Positions 34,692-46,022 of a stretch of DNA of 64,000 bases are shown piece after piece. Each line of letters opens with the position of its first letter. Position 1 is the stretch's first letter. This stretch comes from Toxoplasma gondii ME49 (Eukaryota; Apicomplexa; Conoidasida; Eucoccidiorida; Sarcocystidae). The translations under genes were made by a program, and so were the position numbers. The DNA lies in assembly GCF_000006565.2 (NCBI RefSeq), contig NC_031472.1, positions 1,730,227 through 1,794,226 on the forward strand, written 5' to 3'. The notes under the pieces were generated by a model, which ran no database searches, had not been told where the DNA came from, and saw only the letters and a list, made by a program, of their open reading frames with translations.

Positions 34692-36067
34692 AAGTGGTGG
34701 AACTGTGAAGCACTCCTGTCACTGCCTGAAGTGCACTGACACTGTTTTGGTTACTTATGGACGCGTAACAGCTCATTATACAAGGTCGGCGACAGCCTTT
34801 AAGGGCTGTATAACACGGCAATAGGCCCCGAAGACGAGCGTCGCAGTGTTCTGCACGTCAAACTGTTGACAGACTTCTACCTGCGGTCACAAGATCCCCA
34901 GTCTTGTGGAACAGGTCACCGTCAAAAAATCGCAACTGACTGCTAATGCAACCACCTTAGCTGACAAGAGTGTCCACACGTCTTCACTGACAAGTCCATC
35001 TTTGTGACTAGGATATGCTTTTGCCCTCTAAACAGTACATCCCACTGTGTGTGCACCAATTTCATCGTTTGGGGGGGAGGGGCTAACTAAACGCTGGCGG
35101 GCGCTCCGGCATGCTTCCACACCCAAAGCTGTTATACATATTCCTGCGGAACAGCAGGAGGCAAAGCGCAAACCTGCGGTGATATTTCCATCGCGCGTCG
35201 GGTTTTAGGCGATCGACAGAGCGAAGCTACGACGTTGATCAGAGTATTTTCGATGTGCAGATCAAAAACCATAAAAAGTCGAAGGTGCCGTTTCCGTCCC
35301 ATTCAAACTCACCATAGAGTGATACGGCTGGCGTACCACACAAAGTGAGCGCGCGCGAAAAATCAGCCACGCACCAGTATCCGGCAGAGTATCGGCAACG
35401 CCAGTAAGGCCCGTTGGACGCTTCTACGCGTGATGAGAAAATCTATAAAAACCCTGTCCCCGGCGAGAAGCAGCGAGTCCTCGTATCACCCCATGAGCAA
35501 TGGCTCCTTGGAGGGAAAATGGTCATTTCACAGGTGCGCGAGTAAGGGGGAGAACAAGGCCTTGTCAGCTGAAGTACAAAACAAGACACGCTCTTCCCTC
35601 CCGATCCGGTGGAGAGGGGATATTACTACACATGCCGGAAGCCTTGAATCAGGCTGGCAAATGGCGCCAGTATAAACAACATTAACGAATATCAGCGGGT
35701 CGTCTGCTTTTATGCATCGTGTTCCTTGAAGCCAGCGTCCCCTAGGTTGCGACGAAATGACCTGTCGCTTCACTAGACAACCTTGCTCAAACCGTTTGCG
35801 GAATACGCGCAACGATTCCGTTCAAGAGGTAGCAAAAAAAACGTACAACCGGTGATGAGAGGGACCTCGGTGTAGTTTTATTTCTGAAGATGCCGAGTAA
35901 TCGCGTGCCAGAATAGATGCTTGAAGCGGCGAATCTCGAATCTGCGGCGTGCGGTTTCTGGGGAGACCCGCAGCGGCTATGGTGGACAGCGGGCTCCCGA
36001 ATTTTTTGTGAAGCGTCGAAAGATTTTCGGCTCCAGGCTGCCGGTCAGTTAGCTCCGAAATAGCTTA
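34692..36067. other. Convergent spacer, no gene seen
   Basis: 1.4 kb between the ends of uS14 and a minus-strand gene. It includes an eight-G run near 35070. Short frames at 35430-35812 show no domain. Confidence 0.4.
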
Positions 36068-37745
36068 CTAGTTGCTGGGAGAAACCCTGTTTTCGTCTTG
36101 TGGCGTCTGCGGGGAGATCGCTTGTTGCTCGTGAACTAGCTGAGGCTGTTCGGGCGCGGGAAGTCCAAGTTGTGGGACTTGGGCTGGGTATTCGTCACAT
36201 ATCGAGGGTTGGCTCGCACGCCCGCAGGCTCCTCCGCGCAAAATGTAGTACATGGAATCGTCGGCGTTAAGCTTGTCGTATTGAGCCCTCTTGTACAGCT
36301 GTCGCGGCTGGGTTTCTGGGTACGGCTGTGAACAGCAAACAAAAAACAATAAAAACAAGTACGCTGACGGACTCACGGACTCCAGTGTCATGTGTTTCAG
36401 GCAAGATGTACCATTGGTCGCACCCCTCCCGGTTCGGTGAAACACGGAAATCTCTCCACGATAGTTATCAAGCTGCCAATAGTTCATGGAGTTAGGTCGC
36501 CACCTGATCCTGTCATATACTTCCAGAATCCACCATTACAACCTGGTGGGTGCAGACGAGCGAGCCAGCTTATACCTGGTGCTCTCTACTTGGCACACTG
36601 ATGTGTGCCGACTTTCGTCTGTTGGCCCACGTACACTTAACCAAGATGAATGCCAGACTCAGGGAACTGCATGGCAATAACGATGGGATGTTTCGTTTCT
36701 CCGAAAGTTACCTTCAGGGAAGACGTCTCGCAGTGCCCGCTCTGGAAACGCGCAGATGCTGCGCCGGGAGCTTTTCCCGTCGCCACATCTTCCTCCGTCT
36801 TTTCTCCCTTGCGTGGGCAGAGGGTTCTGTCAAGGCTGCTGACTTCCATTGGATGGCGTTTGACATCACGTGTCTCGAAGGGCCCATCAGGGTTTGCAAG
36901 AGGTGGTAATCGGTTTTTCACAACCGGAAGTCTGTCGCTTCGATGAGCATCCGGTTCGACAGTCAGGAATCGGTCCCACTGCAGCAGATGTACAGACCCA
37001 CAGATCACACGGGGAAGCGAGGCGCTCGATAAAAATGAGGGTTTGTTGACGGGCAATCGATGGGCAACGATGGAGTCATCAGTATATCTTAGCTAAGGCT
37101 TACTTGTAGGTGGCTTCTTCCTCTACGATCGTACGCGCCCTGCATGCGTTTCCAGGTGTGGTATGTTGCGTCTCGGTCGAGCTGCTTAAAGTCCAACTCT
37201 ACACTCGCACTACCGCCTTTTCTGCATGTGCAAAATTCCATTTTCCCGTCAATGGCTTGCCACCTTGTTTGAAAATGCTTCCTCTGGTCCGCTAGATCTC
37301 CTGCACAGATTCGCAGATGCGACCGCTTGCTGGATCGGACTGCCGGATACAAGGGCGTCTGTCCTGCTGGACAGCCTGTACTCCCGCGGAGAAAGTCTGC
37401 AGAAACGCTGTCACCCTGCGGGGATGTGCAGTATAGCAGCTCCCTTACTCCGTCACTATAGCCTTTACCCGGGTTGATGCGTTTTCGAGTGTGCTGATGA
37501 ATCTCATTCATGCGGCCTGCCGCGACACCCGCCATGTCGGGCGCAGAACCAAAGGCCAGCTGGGAGAGTTTCGGACGTCGGTGTTCCGGGATGATATCTT
37601 CCCAGGGATCATCAATTGACTGAGCGCACGTGTTTTTCCTCGACGATAATGAGGGCTTGCCTGCATATCCAGTGGGGTCGAACACCCGGGGCTGTGCCGT
37701 GCCCGGGATTGGCACTGCAAGGGGTCCACCCACCGACGTCGCCAT
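36068..37745 (-). CDS. Hypothetical protein (three exons, 388 aa)
   Basis: Exons are 37745-37104, 36978-36712 and 36325-36068; all junctions are in phase 0, with donors GTAAGC and GTAACT and acceptors GCTGCAG and TTCACAG. The start is the ATG of MATSVGGPLAVPIPG; a GTG further upstream opens a hydrophobic run but no ATG is there. There is no signal peptide or membrane span. The chain has scattered Trp, Pro and basic residues (DDPWEDIIPEHRRPKLSQLA, then WDRFLTVEPDAHRSDRLP, then DGPFETRDVKRHPMEVS) and a Gln/Pro-rich C-terminus. I do not recognise a family. The regular short motifs resemble filament- or microtubule-associated proteins, but this is an impression only. Coding status is well supported by three phase-compatible exons. 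Confidence 0.75.
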
Positions 37746-39443
37746 TGCGAGAAAGAGCAAGCTGGCCAGTCCGAGGCGGAACTCGAGGAAGTCACTCACG
37801 CACCTGTCTAGCACAGAACAACCGAAGACTGTCTTGCCGCAGCAGCTTTCTCGATACAGAAAACGCGCATCGAAACTAGTGTGACAGCCGAACCCAAAAA
37901 GCACTGCGAACGAGACAGAACGAGACCGAGGCAGACCACGTCCAGTGGATCACTTGAGTAGACTGAGCAATGACATCGCTCCACAACGCGTACTTCGGCA
38001 ACAAATCGAAACCTTTCAACGTCAAAATCAATATCAAGTGCGTGCAAGAGTATTACCACGTACCCCAAGGATGCTGCACTGAGTTACGCACGTTAAACTA
38101 CGATGGTGCAGAAAGGCTCTGAAATAGCGTCGCAACACAGGCTGTTAGCTGGTTGTGATGACAGCAGCAACGGAGCCGCCGCGTTCAGCTTGAAAAAATG
38201 CAATTGCGCCGTCCACTCTTTCCTAAATAGGCATCGTGCTTGCTGTATAAGGAAGCAGGATTCCGACAGAATTCAAAAGTTAAGTCAGAAATCCTAGAAA
38301 CTCACAAATTGCTCCACTGGACCGCCGTGGATGGGCTCTTATTTTACTTTCGCTGGGCTGGCATGACAGTTGGTTAGCAGCAACAACTCTCTCTCCGGTA
38401 GCCGCAATGTTCCCAGCACAACCTTCTGCACAGCTGCCTACAGAAAGCTTACGATCGAGGTCGGCTCCGGCCACGATGTTCGAGCACGGCATGGCCCCCT
38501 TTTATGGCCACGATAGACCTGCCTGGGTGCAAGGCACGGCCGGACTCGGTCCATGTCTCGACGCGTCTAGCTAGCACGGCGAGAGCAGAATGCAGCCAGC
38601 TGCAAGGGAACTCGACGTTGAGCAACAGCACCGGTGGCTAGCCTCAGTCCACCGGGTGCGCAGGGGGCAGATCCGGACGGTGGACGGTCGACGTTTTGCA
38701 ACCTGCACGGAAAATGAGCTTGAAGCATTGCGCTGAGCGCCGGCCGCAACTTCACCTCTTGCCTCATTTTGTCGTCGGTGAACGCAGTTGCGCAGCGACC
38801 TCTGCAACTGCCTCATGTGCGGGGGTCATCGGGAGATACTAGTTGCTTGGTACTGTCGACGCAGTGCCAAGACGTAGGCGATACCGTGTACTGTTACTTC
38901 TGGTACGCAGTAGGTTCATTCCGTTCCTCTGTACACTTTTTAAGGACGCCAATCACAGTCTCTGCGGAACGGGGCACTACCATTTCTATGCTGTGTCCGC
39001 AGTGGTTGCTGTGCCGCGCTGCAGCTTCATAGAATGTGCCTAGCCAAGGACTAAAGGTGCATCGTGTGACTCCGTCCCAGCAGCTCGATTTCTTATGCTT
39101 CGGGAAACTGAGCCTTCGCTCAGTTGATTTTCGACTTTTGGCTTCGACCAGAAGAGGGGAAAAGAGTTTTTAACTTCAAGAGTTTGGTAGGTCAGAGTTA
39201 CAAGTTGAAGAAGGCAAAGTACGGAGCGTAGATTCTACAGACATTACAGCTTTAAGCTGCCGCCAACGGACCCTGGTCGTGTACGCCTTCCTTGGTGGCT
39301 GGCAAGAATCAGTGGCACATTCGATGAGCGTTCCACTGTAGTTTCTATGTGTTTCGATGTTATTCACGGGCAGGTTCATCTTTATCAATGTCTGCTACTT
39401 TTTTTACAGCACTCAACAGCAAATTCTCGGACTGCGTGTATTG
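37746..39443. other. 1.7-kb stretch without a supported gene
   Basis: Upstream of the minus-strand 388-aa gene. Several frames of 60-90 codons on both strands show no domain or splice-compatible partner. Promoter sequence for the minus-strand gene should be at the left end. Confidence 0.35.
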
Positions 39444-39929
39444 TCAGTCGCGTGCGGTGCAGGCTAAGACAACTGAGTCGTTGCCCAAAGTCATCGTCCT
39501 ACTAGGCAAGACCGGGGCTGTCACTGCCGCTGTGGCTGAGACAAATGACTTCGTCCGAGCACTATGTAGAGCTTTTTGTCTTGCGGCTCGAATCAATTTT
39601 TCTCGCTTGGCAGCGTTGGCTTCTCTAAAAAAGTTGTGCACTGGGAACCGCGGTTCTGCACTGGCACCACAGTGTGTCTTGTGGCTGGACCGCACAATCG
39701 ACGCAGGGTTCGCGACCATCCGCAAACTTGCAGCGCGTTTCGGAGTCGAATGCATCTGATGCCCTCCACAAATTCCATCTATATCAGCACGCTTCAAGTC
39801 TATGGGCGTGGCACACCCGAACGTTATTGTCTCGCTGGCGCGGTGTCTCCGTTGTGACATCTCGTGGTTTGTCAAATCCTGGGTTGCGGCAGCCGCGAAT
39901 CTTGTGTGCTTATTAAGAGTGGTCGCCAT
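39444..39929 (-). CDS. Possible protein on an antisense ORF pair (161 aa)
   Basis: A frame of about 161 codons runs from an ATG at 39929 to TGA. The product is basic with a helical stretch (NFFREANAAKREKLIRAARQ) and no membrane span. The opposite strand is also open over most of the same bases (ATG near 39388 to 39759, residues MSATFFTALNSKF), so one of the two is a shadow. The minus frame was preferred because its composition is more protein-like. Its start would lie only 82 bases from the start of the plus-strand gene at 40012, implying a shared promoter. No family recognised. Confidence 0.35.
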   Translation of the reverse strand: MATTLNKHTRFAAAATQDLTNHEMSQRRHRASETITFGCATPIDLKRADIDGICGGHQMHSTPKRAASLRMVANPASIVRSSHKTHCGASAEPRFPVHNFFREANAAKREKLIRAARQKALHSARTKSFVSATAAVTAPVLPSRTMTLGNDSVVLACTARD

Positions 39930-40011
39930 TGTGCGGGGCAAGCTACCTGAGCTGCGCTTGCGCTCTACTCATTTCGGTGTTTCTTGCTGAATTTATTTCT
40001 TTCCATCCGTT

Positions 40012-41550
40012 ATGGCGCTGCCTCTGGATGCCTGGGCGACTGCAGCCCATGGAAGCAAGGCATATGTCGCACGCAGTGCCGACGTATCGCGCGGGGCGTG
40101 TTTCTCTCCTGCCGGTGTAACCCGAGTGTCTCACCAAGGAATCGAACCCGCACGGCCTGCCGGCGTGTCAAGCAGAAGGCTGACCCAACTTCGCCTGGCG
40201 ATGTCACAGCAACCGGAAGATCGAGCACACGCTCCTCGCGGTCCCACCGCCTACAGTTGTACGGCGCTCCGAGATAACGTCAACGAAATTCTACGGTCAG
40301 CAACGATACCTCGTGACACTGATCCAGTTGCTGCTGTTCTGGATCGCAAGCGTGTGGACGACTACGCTGGTATGCGTAGCGATGGAATCAATGAGCTGCG
40401 GACGCCGTCTCACCGATGGTCCGCGGAAGTTGGTAAAAAGCGTGGTCTCATGACAAAGAATGAGTCGGTTTTCGTTTCCGATGTCCTTGAGCATCACGGC
40501 CGTCCAATTGATGATTCCCCCGAGTTCCAGCATCCACGCGTCGCCGCGTACTTGCAGCAACAGTGTAAGCCTAAGTGCCGCAGCCTGCAAAGGCATTATG
40601 GTCCGGACGAGCTTCACAAAGCGTTCTACACCAAATTCGAGGTGGTTGACAAAACCACCGGCCGGACTGAAATCATGACAGCACGACGGCCAGGTTCGGC
40701 AGCTGCGATCATCAGCCTCTGCAATTTCGATGCCTACAGTACGAGATCGCACAAAGCTACTAGCGCTCAGAAGCAAGTCAGCAACATTGAAAGTACACCG
40801 CTGGTAAGTGGATCTAAAACGAAGGGTGAGACCGTCCCAGCCCCAGAGCTATGTGAACGAGATCGTTTTGCGATCCACTACTGCATAAATCTGGCATCAT
40901 CTGTCTCCCGTGGATGTGCAAATTATTGCTTCAGGGTCTAGTGCCACGCAAAGGCGCGGAACTTCCTCACAAGCCGTCCTTTACTCAGACGGCGGCCAGT
41001 GTCTGCATGAAACGAAGCCAGCTCCGTTGCCAGGACGTAAGTGGCTTGAGCAGAACATATTTCGGTCAATTTACTGGCAGCTGGCACTAGACCTCATAAC
41101 CGCGTCGTCCACTGACAGAGTCAGGGGTCTTCTATGATTTGGGACCTCAGACATAAGGTTGGCCTTGAGTCACTGTGACACGAATGTTCACGGGACATAT
41201 GCATAACTACACGTCGAGCAGGGCCAGGGTAAAGAGAGCTTTTCAAAATCAGCTCCTTGTAGTTGGTGCATGTGTGGTTTGGGGGTGTGGCGTAGCTGGC
41301 CAAGTTCATGCTATGTTGTGAGATGCGGTCTACAGTGGCTGTGACTGTTATGAACTGTGTTTATTTTCAGAGTTGGCTCACACCTAGCAGTGATGCACCG
41401 ACAATAAGACATCTGGGACAGAGCAGGCGCCACGTTGCGCTTCCCTGGCTTCATCGGCCCACAAACAGGATCCTGCAGCACCTGCCACAACCTCGTGTTC
41501 AGTCGCGTCTCGTCTGCCAGGTGGATCACGCAAAAAAATCCCCCTTGTGA
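40012..41550 (+). CDS. Hypothetical protein (three exons, 357 aa)
   Basis: Exons are 40012-40803, 40935-41036 and 41371-41550. Both donors are GTAAGT and both acceptors (ATTGCTTCAG, TTATTTTCAG) are strong; all junctions are in phase 0. If the first donor is ignored the frame would read through the intron to 40941, giving a wrong C-terminus. The product is hydrophilic and basic, with neither signal peptide nor membrane span. Recognisable stretches include RSDGINELRTPSHRWSAEVG, ESVFVSDVLEHHGRPIDDSP, HYGPDELHKAFYTKFEVVDK and a His/Gln/Arg-rich C-terminus (LPWLHRPTNRILQHLPQP). No family recognised. Confidence 0.75.
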
Positions 41551-42024
41551 TGCCCCAGAACAAAGCAATCAACTTTGCAGCCTCCTGAAGCACGAAACTC
41601 GTGCAGTACCCCAGAATGCCGTTATTTACCGTCACTGTCTTGGGCAGGATCACGAACAGTACCGGCTACACTGAATTTTCGTCGTCTGTGAAGATCCCTC
41701 TGGATTCCGCCAGCGCGGGCGGAACAACAGTCAGAGCCTAGGGAGCCATGCGGCCGGGAGTAGTATACGGTTAGAGTTCGAACGTCGGCAATTTGTTTGC
41801 GAAAACGGGGAACCACTAGGCCCAGCTGCAATGAGATGAGAAGACACAGAGAGCTGAGGTTCAAGAAAAGGCCCTGAAGGGATGAAGTAGCGTTATCTAC
41901 AACATGAATGCGTGCTGGTTATATGAATACCAGCTCACGAAAGACATTTATAAGGCAGTGGCAGGCGGTAGAGGTATTGGACCAGGCGAAACGAGGCGAG
42001 GCAGAACATCCTTACCAGTTCAGT
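41551..42024. other. Spacer with a possible extra minus-strand exon
   Basis: A minus-strand acceptor (CTCATTGCAG) at about 41830 opens a segment beginning LGLVVPRFRKQIADVRTLTV in one phase. It might be the last exon of the gene proposed at 42025-42393. The phases do not force this link. Confidence 0.3.
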
Positions 42025-42393
42025 CTAGATCTTTGCTTTGAGGGGACCATGTAAGATTGAACATTTGCCTAAACCGGGAAATATGTTGGTGTTGAACTGG
42101 GAATAGTCATCGACAGGGCATGAGCAAGGCGGGAACGTACCACGAACAAGATGGAAATGCAAGTGTGGGCCAGCCTCCAAGAAGACTTTTGAGACAGTCC
42201 TTAGAACGGTACTGTGTAAGGTGAAAAAGCGGCTTGGGAACTCGAGCTCGAATTCTACTTTCTCTCTTGAGTTCCTTGTTTTAAGTTCCGCAAACTGGAG
42301 GGGCGTCTCCCTCAGAGCAGCAGCAAATGACAGGCTGCTCTGTTGAAGGACCTCTAGTCCGCGACGCTCAATGCTATCTGACAGGAAGATCAT
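42025..42393 (-). CDS. Possible protein or exon (122 aa)
   Basis: A 122-codon minus-strand frame from ATG (MIFLSDSIERRGLEVLQ) to TAG has protein-like composition with amphipathic stretches (SLSFAAALRETPLQFAELKT, VEFELEFPSRFFTLHS). A strong donor sequence (GTACGT) lies about 85 codons in, so the true product may splice into the segment near 41830. Its frame is also open upstream of the ATG for about 22 codons. No family recognised. Confidence 0.4.
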   Translation of the reverse strand: MIFLSDSIERRGLEVLQQSSLSFAAALRETPLQFAELKTRNSREKVEFELEFPSRFFTLHSTVLRTVSKVFLEAGPHLHFHLVRGTFPPCSCPVDDYSQFNTNIFPGLGKCSILHGPLKAKI

Positions 42394-45300
42394 GGAACTA
42401 TTCGGCAGCACATGCAGTTGCTGGCGTGATAAGCGTGTTTGTCGCTGCGTTGTTAGCTAAGCAAAGAGGGCATGCACTGTGTACGATGCGTAAAGAGGAA
42501 GAGTGACAGTTTCACCGTGACTGTGGACTTGCCGGTAGGTGATTCCATTTCACGTTAAATTTGTCGTATAATTGACTGTCAAATGCTAAAAGGGGGGGTG
42601 CGCTCGTTCTGTTGGTCTTTGAGGTGTCGCGCTTCATGAAATCTTCAAACGCATCTTCTCTGAACGTCTCCTAGGCTTCAGCGCACGTTTCGTTTGAACT
42701 CATTGGCATGTTTGCTTTTGTCCTGTGCCTCGAGTCGATCCAACAGAGAGAGCCTCTTTCACAACTGAGGGATACCAGTAGACTGAAACAACGTTAAGAC
42801 AGTAGGTCATAAATTTCAGGAACCTACGTCTGGGCTATCGTTGCCAGGATTATGTCGGCGGCGGCATGCGGGACTACATGTGATCCCTCAATACGTGACA
42901 CTGGTTCTTCAAATATACGCTGGATGCCACCGAACCTGCGGTAGATCAATACCTTTTGGATATCCAGCTTCAGTTGCACTTTGATGGAATATACCAATCA
43001 GATGAGTTACTTTAGCACCATGTATTAATAGAACAAAGACAAACAGTCTGGTACGAAGCCGCAACAAGCTAGTTGTAGTGAACCAGTGGCTCAACAAACC
43101 TGTCAACTGAGTATGCTGGCTTTAGTTCAGATAAAAACGGTCCTGCTTAAACTGAGGAGTCACGTAGGTACAGACCGTACGACATTCACGTCATTACACA
43201 GACGTTAGCTTCTACACGTGATATATGGATTACCGTTATCAATCGTATTAACGAGAGACAACTACGACTCAGATGCTAATATGATCAGTACCACCGTATT
43301 GGAAGTGGTCCTTTCTGAGACAGACCACAATAAAGTTATTCCCCCATCGGTTGTGTTCTAGGTGTAATGTATGCGTTGCTGTCATCACTGTGAACCCTTT
43401 TGGTCCGATCCTAATTACACAGTGAGCTAAAACATACAAGGAACTTGACAAGCATAACTAGATACATACATATAAACGACAAACGGACACCACGATTTTA
43501 GATCGTTTGGTACAGAATCCACGAGCGCTCAACGGAAACCGAGGCAGAGTCGACCTGTGGTTCGTGCACTGCTTCTCTGCGTGGAGCGACCACCGCGTTT
43601 TACTTGGATTTTGTGTACCCGGAGCAGCATGACGTCCGTGATTCATAGACGATTGTCGACTCCGGACAGTCTGGGTTTTGCCCAGACGGAGTTTCGTCGT
43701 TCCGTTGCACATCTGTCGAGTTGCCTATCCGGGCAGAGATGTAGCGATCCATAGAAGAGAAAACCTGGGTCGAGACATGAAATACTCAATATATGCCGTC
43801 ATCCGGGACCAGATGGACAGCTTCCATGAGGACGTCATTGCAGTTTCTTTGAGCGCAGAACAGGATTCTGTCAGAAAATGACTTCGGGGTAATGGGGACG
43901 TGTGCGTGCTTGTCAACCGAGGTCCGGCCCTAGTAGCCAGCTGACGTTGCAGGCCATACGTAATTTTTCGTACGCAGTACGGCCCACTCCCGTCATGGGT
44001 GGTTTGCGGTCCCTGCCATGTCATCATACGGTGCATTCAACGTTTTCGCGTTGTAGTGCAACCTTAACTGTAATCATTAAAGGAAGTCCCTCGCTGTTTT
44101 ACCTGCCAGCAATTGTATCACAGTCGAAATCATAAACAAACATTTATTCTTTGGTAAACAGAAACGATTTTCATAAAAACACAGCACATCGGCAGAACAA
44201 TAACTGGTGGCATTAACGGTAAAGAACTGCCTCAAGACGGCTGTGTCCGTGATAATGCCTTTATCGCGGTATCTTAATGAATGATGGTATCTAAACCTTT
44301 TATTGGTGGTTTCACCCATCTCCAGGCAGACCGTTGGAAACCTCGCGCGACGCTTGTGTCACTTCCACATCAGTGACGAAGAAGTGTCACACGTCCTTTC
44401 AAGAAAACGGTTTGGATTATCGTTGCGTCATTCCACATTTTGAGTACCCTGCAGGACCCCTTCAATTTTCGGATAGAGACCAACTTCTATTTACGCAAGA
44501 TATGCCTTTACCAACAGATATCTTGCAAGCGATGCACCTCATGTCTCACATATGGGAGGTCCCGGTTATAAACTGTTCCGCCGTGCTAGGACGAAGATAC
44601 TCTCCAGTGACACTACATACCCACAGGAGTTTCTGCACAATGTCGTCCATTTGTCTGTATCGTCCACATGGCGTGTAGCAGGAACTCACATATGTAAAAT
44701 TACATATATACAATAATTACTTCTGCCTGCTGTATCGATGTCATCGAGCTGTGTCCAAATAATTTTTGTAGCAAGCATAGGTACCTGTCGGCTTAGGCCC
44801 TTTTCATGGAGTGATCCGCAGTCACATCCACCCCACAGAACGATAGTCCGGGACACGTTTCGCTGTGGAGTGTTACGGCATGGCTGGTTTAGAAAGAGGG
44901 ATCATAACGCCCTCAAACGGGAACGCGTAAAACCGGCTTCTGTGTCAAAGGGCGTCAGTCCAGTGCAGCCCATCGTCAACACCAGTTCATCCAGCAGACT
45001 TGAGTGAGACTTTGTCTCTCTTCTAACAACTGCCCTTCATGTGCGTAGCTGTTGAGGGCATTCCTGCGTTTATTGAATGTTACCCGGCCACTGTCTTTGC
45101 TCAGATTCACTGCAGGGTAGTTGTATCCCGACCACAACATGACAGTCAACAAATGACGGTGACTCTTTTAAGAGATCTGGATGTGCGGTCGCTCGCGGAC
45201 GGCCGTCATCCCCCTTGTTGCTTGTTCGTGATGCAAGACGTCATGTCGTTTCCTGCACCGGTTTCAATGTGTTTCCCTTTTGAAAGCGTAGAGCCAAAAT

Positions 45301-46022
45301 GGCTTGTTCTTTGAAGCTGCATACGAGTTGGCACCACGGTTTTGGGGGCCGCTATCCTGAAGATGTACAGTTTATTTCACAAATTTGCTAGACAAACGCC
45401 GCGCACGCCAGTCCAGGATTACACGCACGGTGAAACAAAGAACATGACCGTCCGACGCTGAGCGCGAACGGCGGGAAATGAACACGAAGTAAGGTCATGG
45501 GAGTCTGGTTATAAGAGAGTACAGCTCTCCTCATGCACCCTAATTGCATAGTGTTGTTAACTCAGCAGAGCTGAGAGCAACGTGGGAGCAACGTTGCGGA
45601 AAGTTTGGTGGCACAAGCTGTAGTACGGTGATTCTGCGTAGACACATACATACATCAGTGCTAATCTGACATCCGCACAACGATGCCTGGCTACAGGTAA
45701 TCGCTGCCAGTCGATCGCCGCAAGCGTACACCATCAGGAAACATTGGAATGGGTATTCAACAGTTTACTATTTCCAGCCTGCCAGTTGAGACGATTTTTC
45801 CATCGATGCACCGGTGTCCTTTAATGGCTGAGCTTTAATGTGGCGATGCCGCCGATACCAGCCGACACATACCGCCGTTTTCTGCGTATTCCGTAGCCTT
45901 CCCGTATCATGTGTTTAGGCCATTCCGTGTACGCCCAACTGCGATACTAAATAACCAACGCCATTGTCCTCGGGCCAAGTCAATAACAAGGATATCAGCC
46001 CGGTGATGGTTTAGTGTACCAG
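42394..46022. other. 3.6-kb AT-richer stretch without a supported gene
   Basis: Base composition is lower in GC than the flanking genes. Frames at 44334-44678, 44738-45007 and 45039-45314 (plus) and 43458-44036 (minus) lack domains, good starts or matching splice partners. A TATATA-rich run is at about 44695-44710. No repeat family or RNA gene was recognised. Confidence 0.35.

Noticed and set aside
40128..40160. AATCGAACCC, a T-arm-like sequence on the minus strand
   Set aside because: It lies inside a well-supported coding exon, and the required stem pairing is absent.
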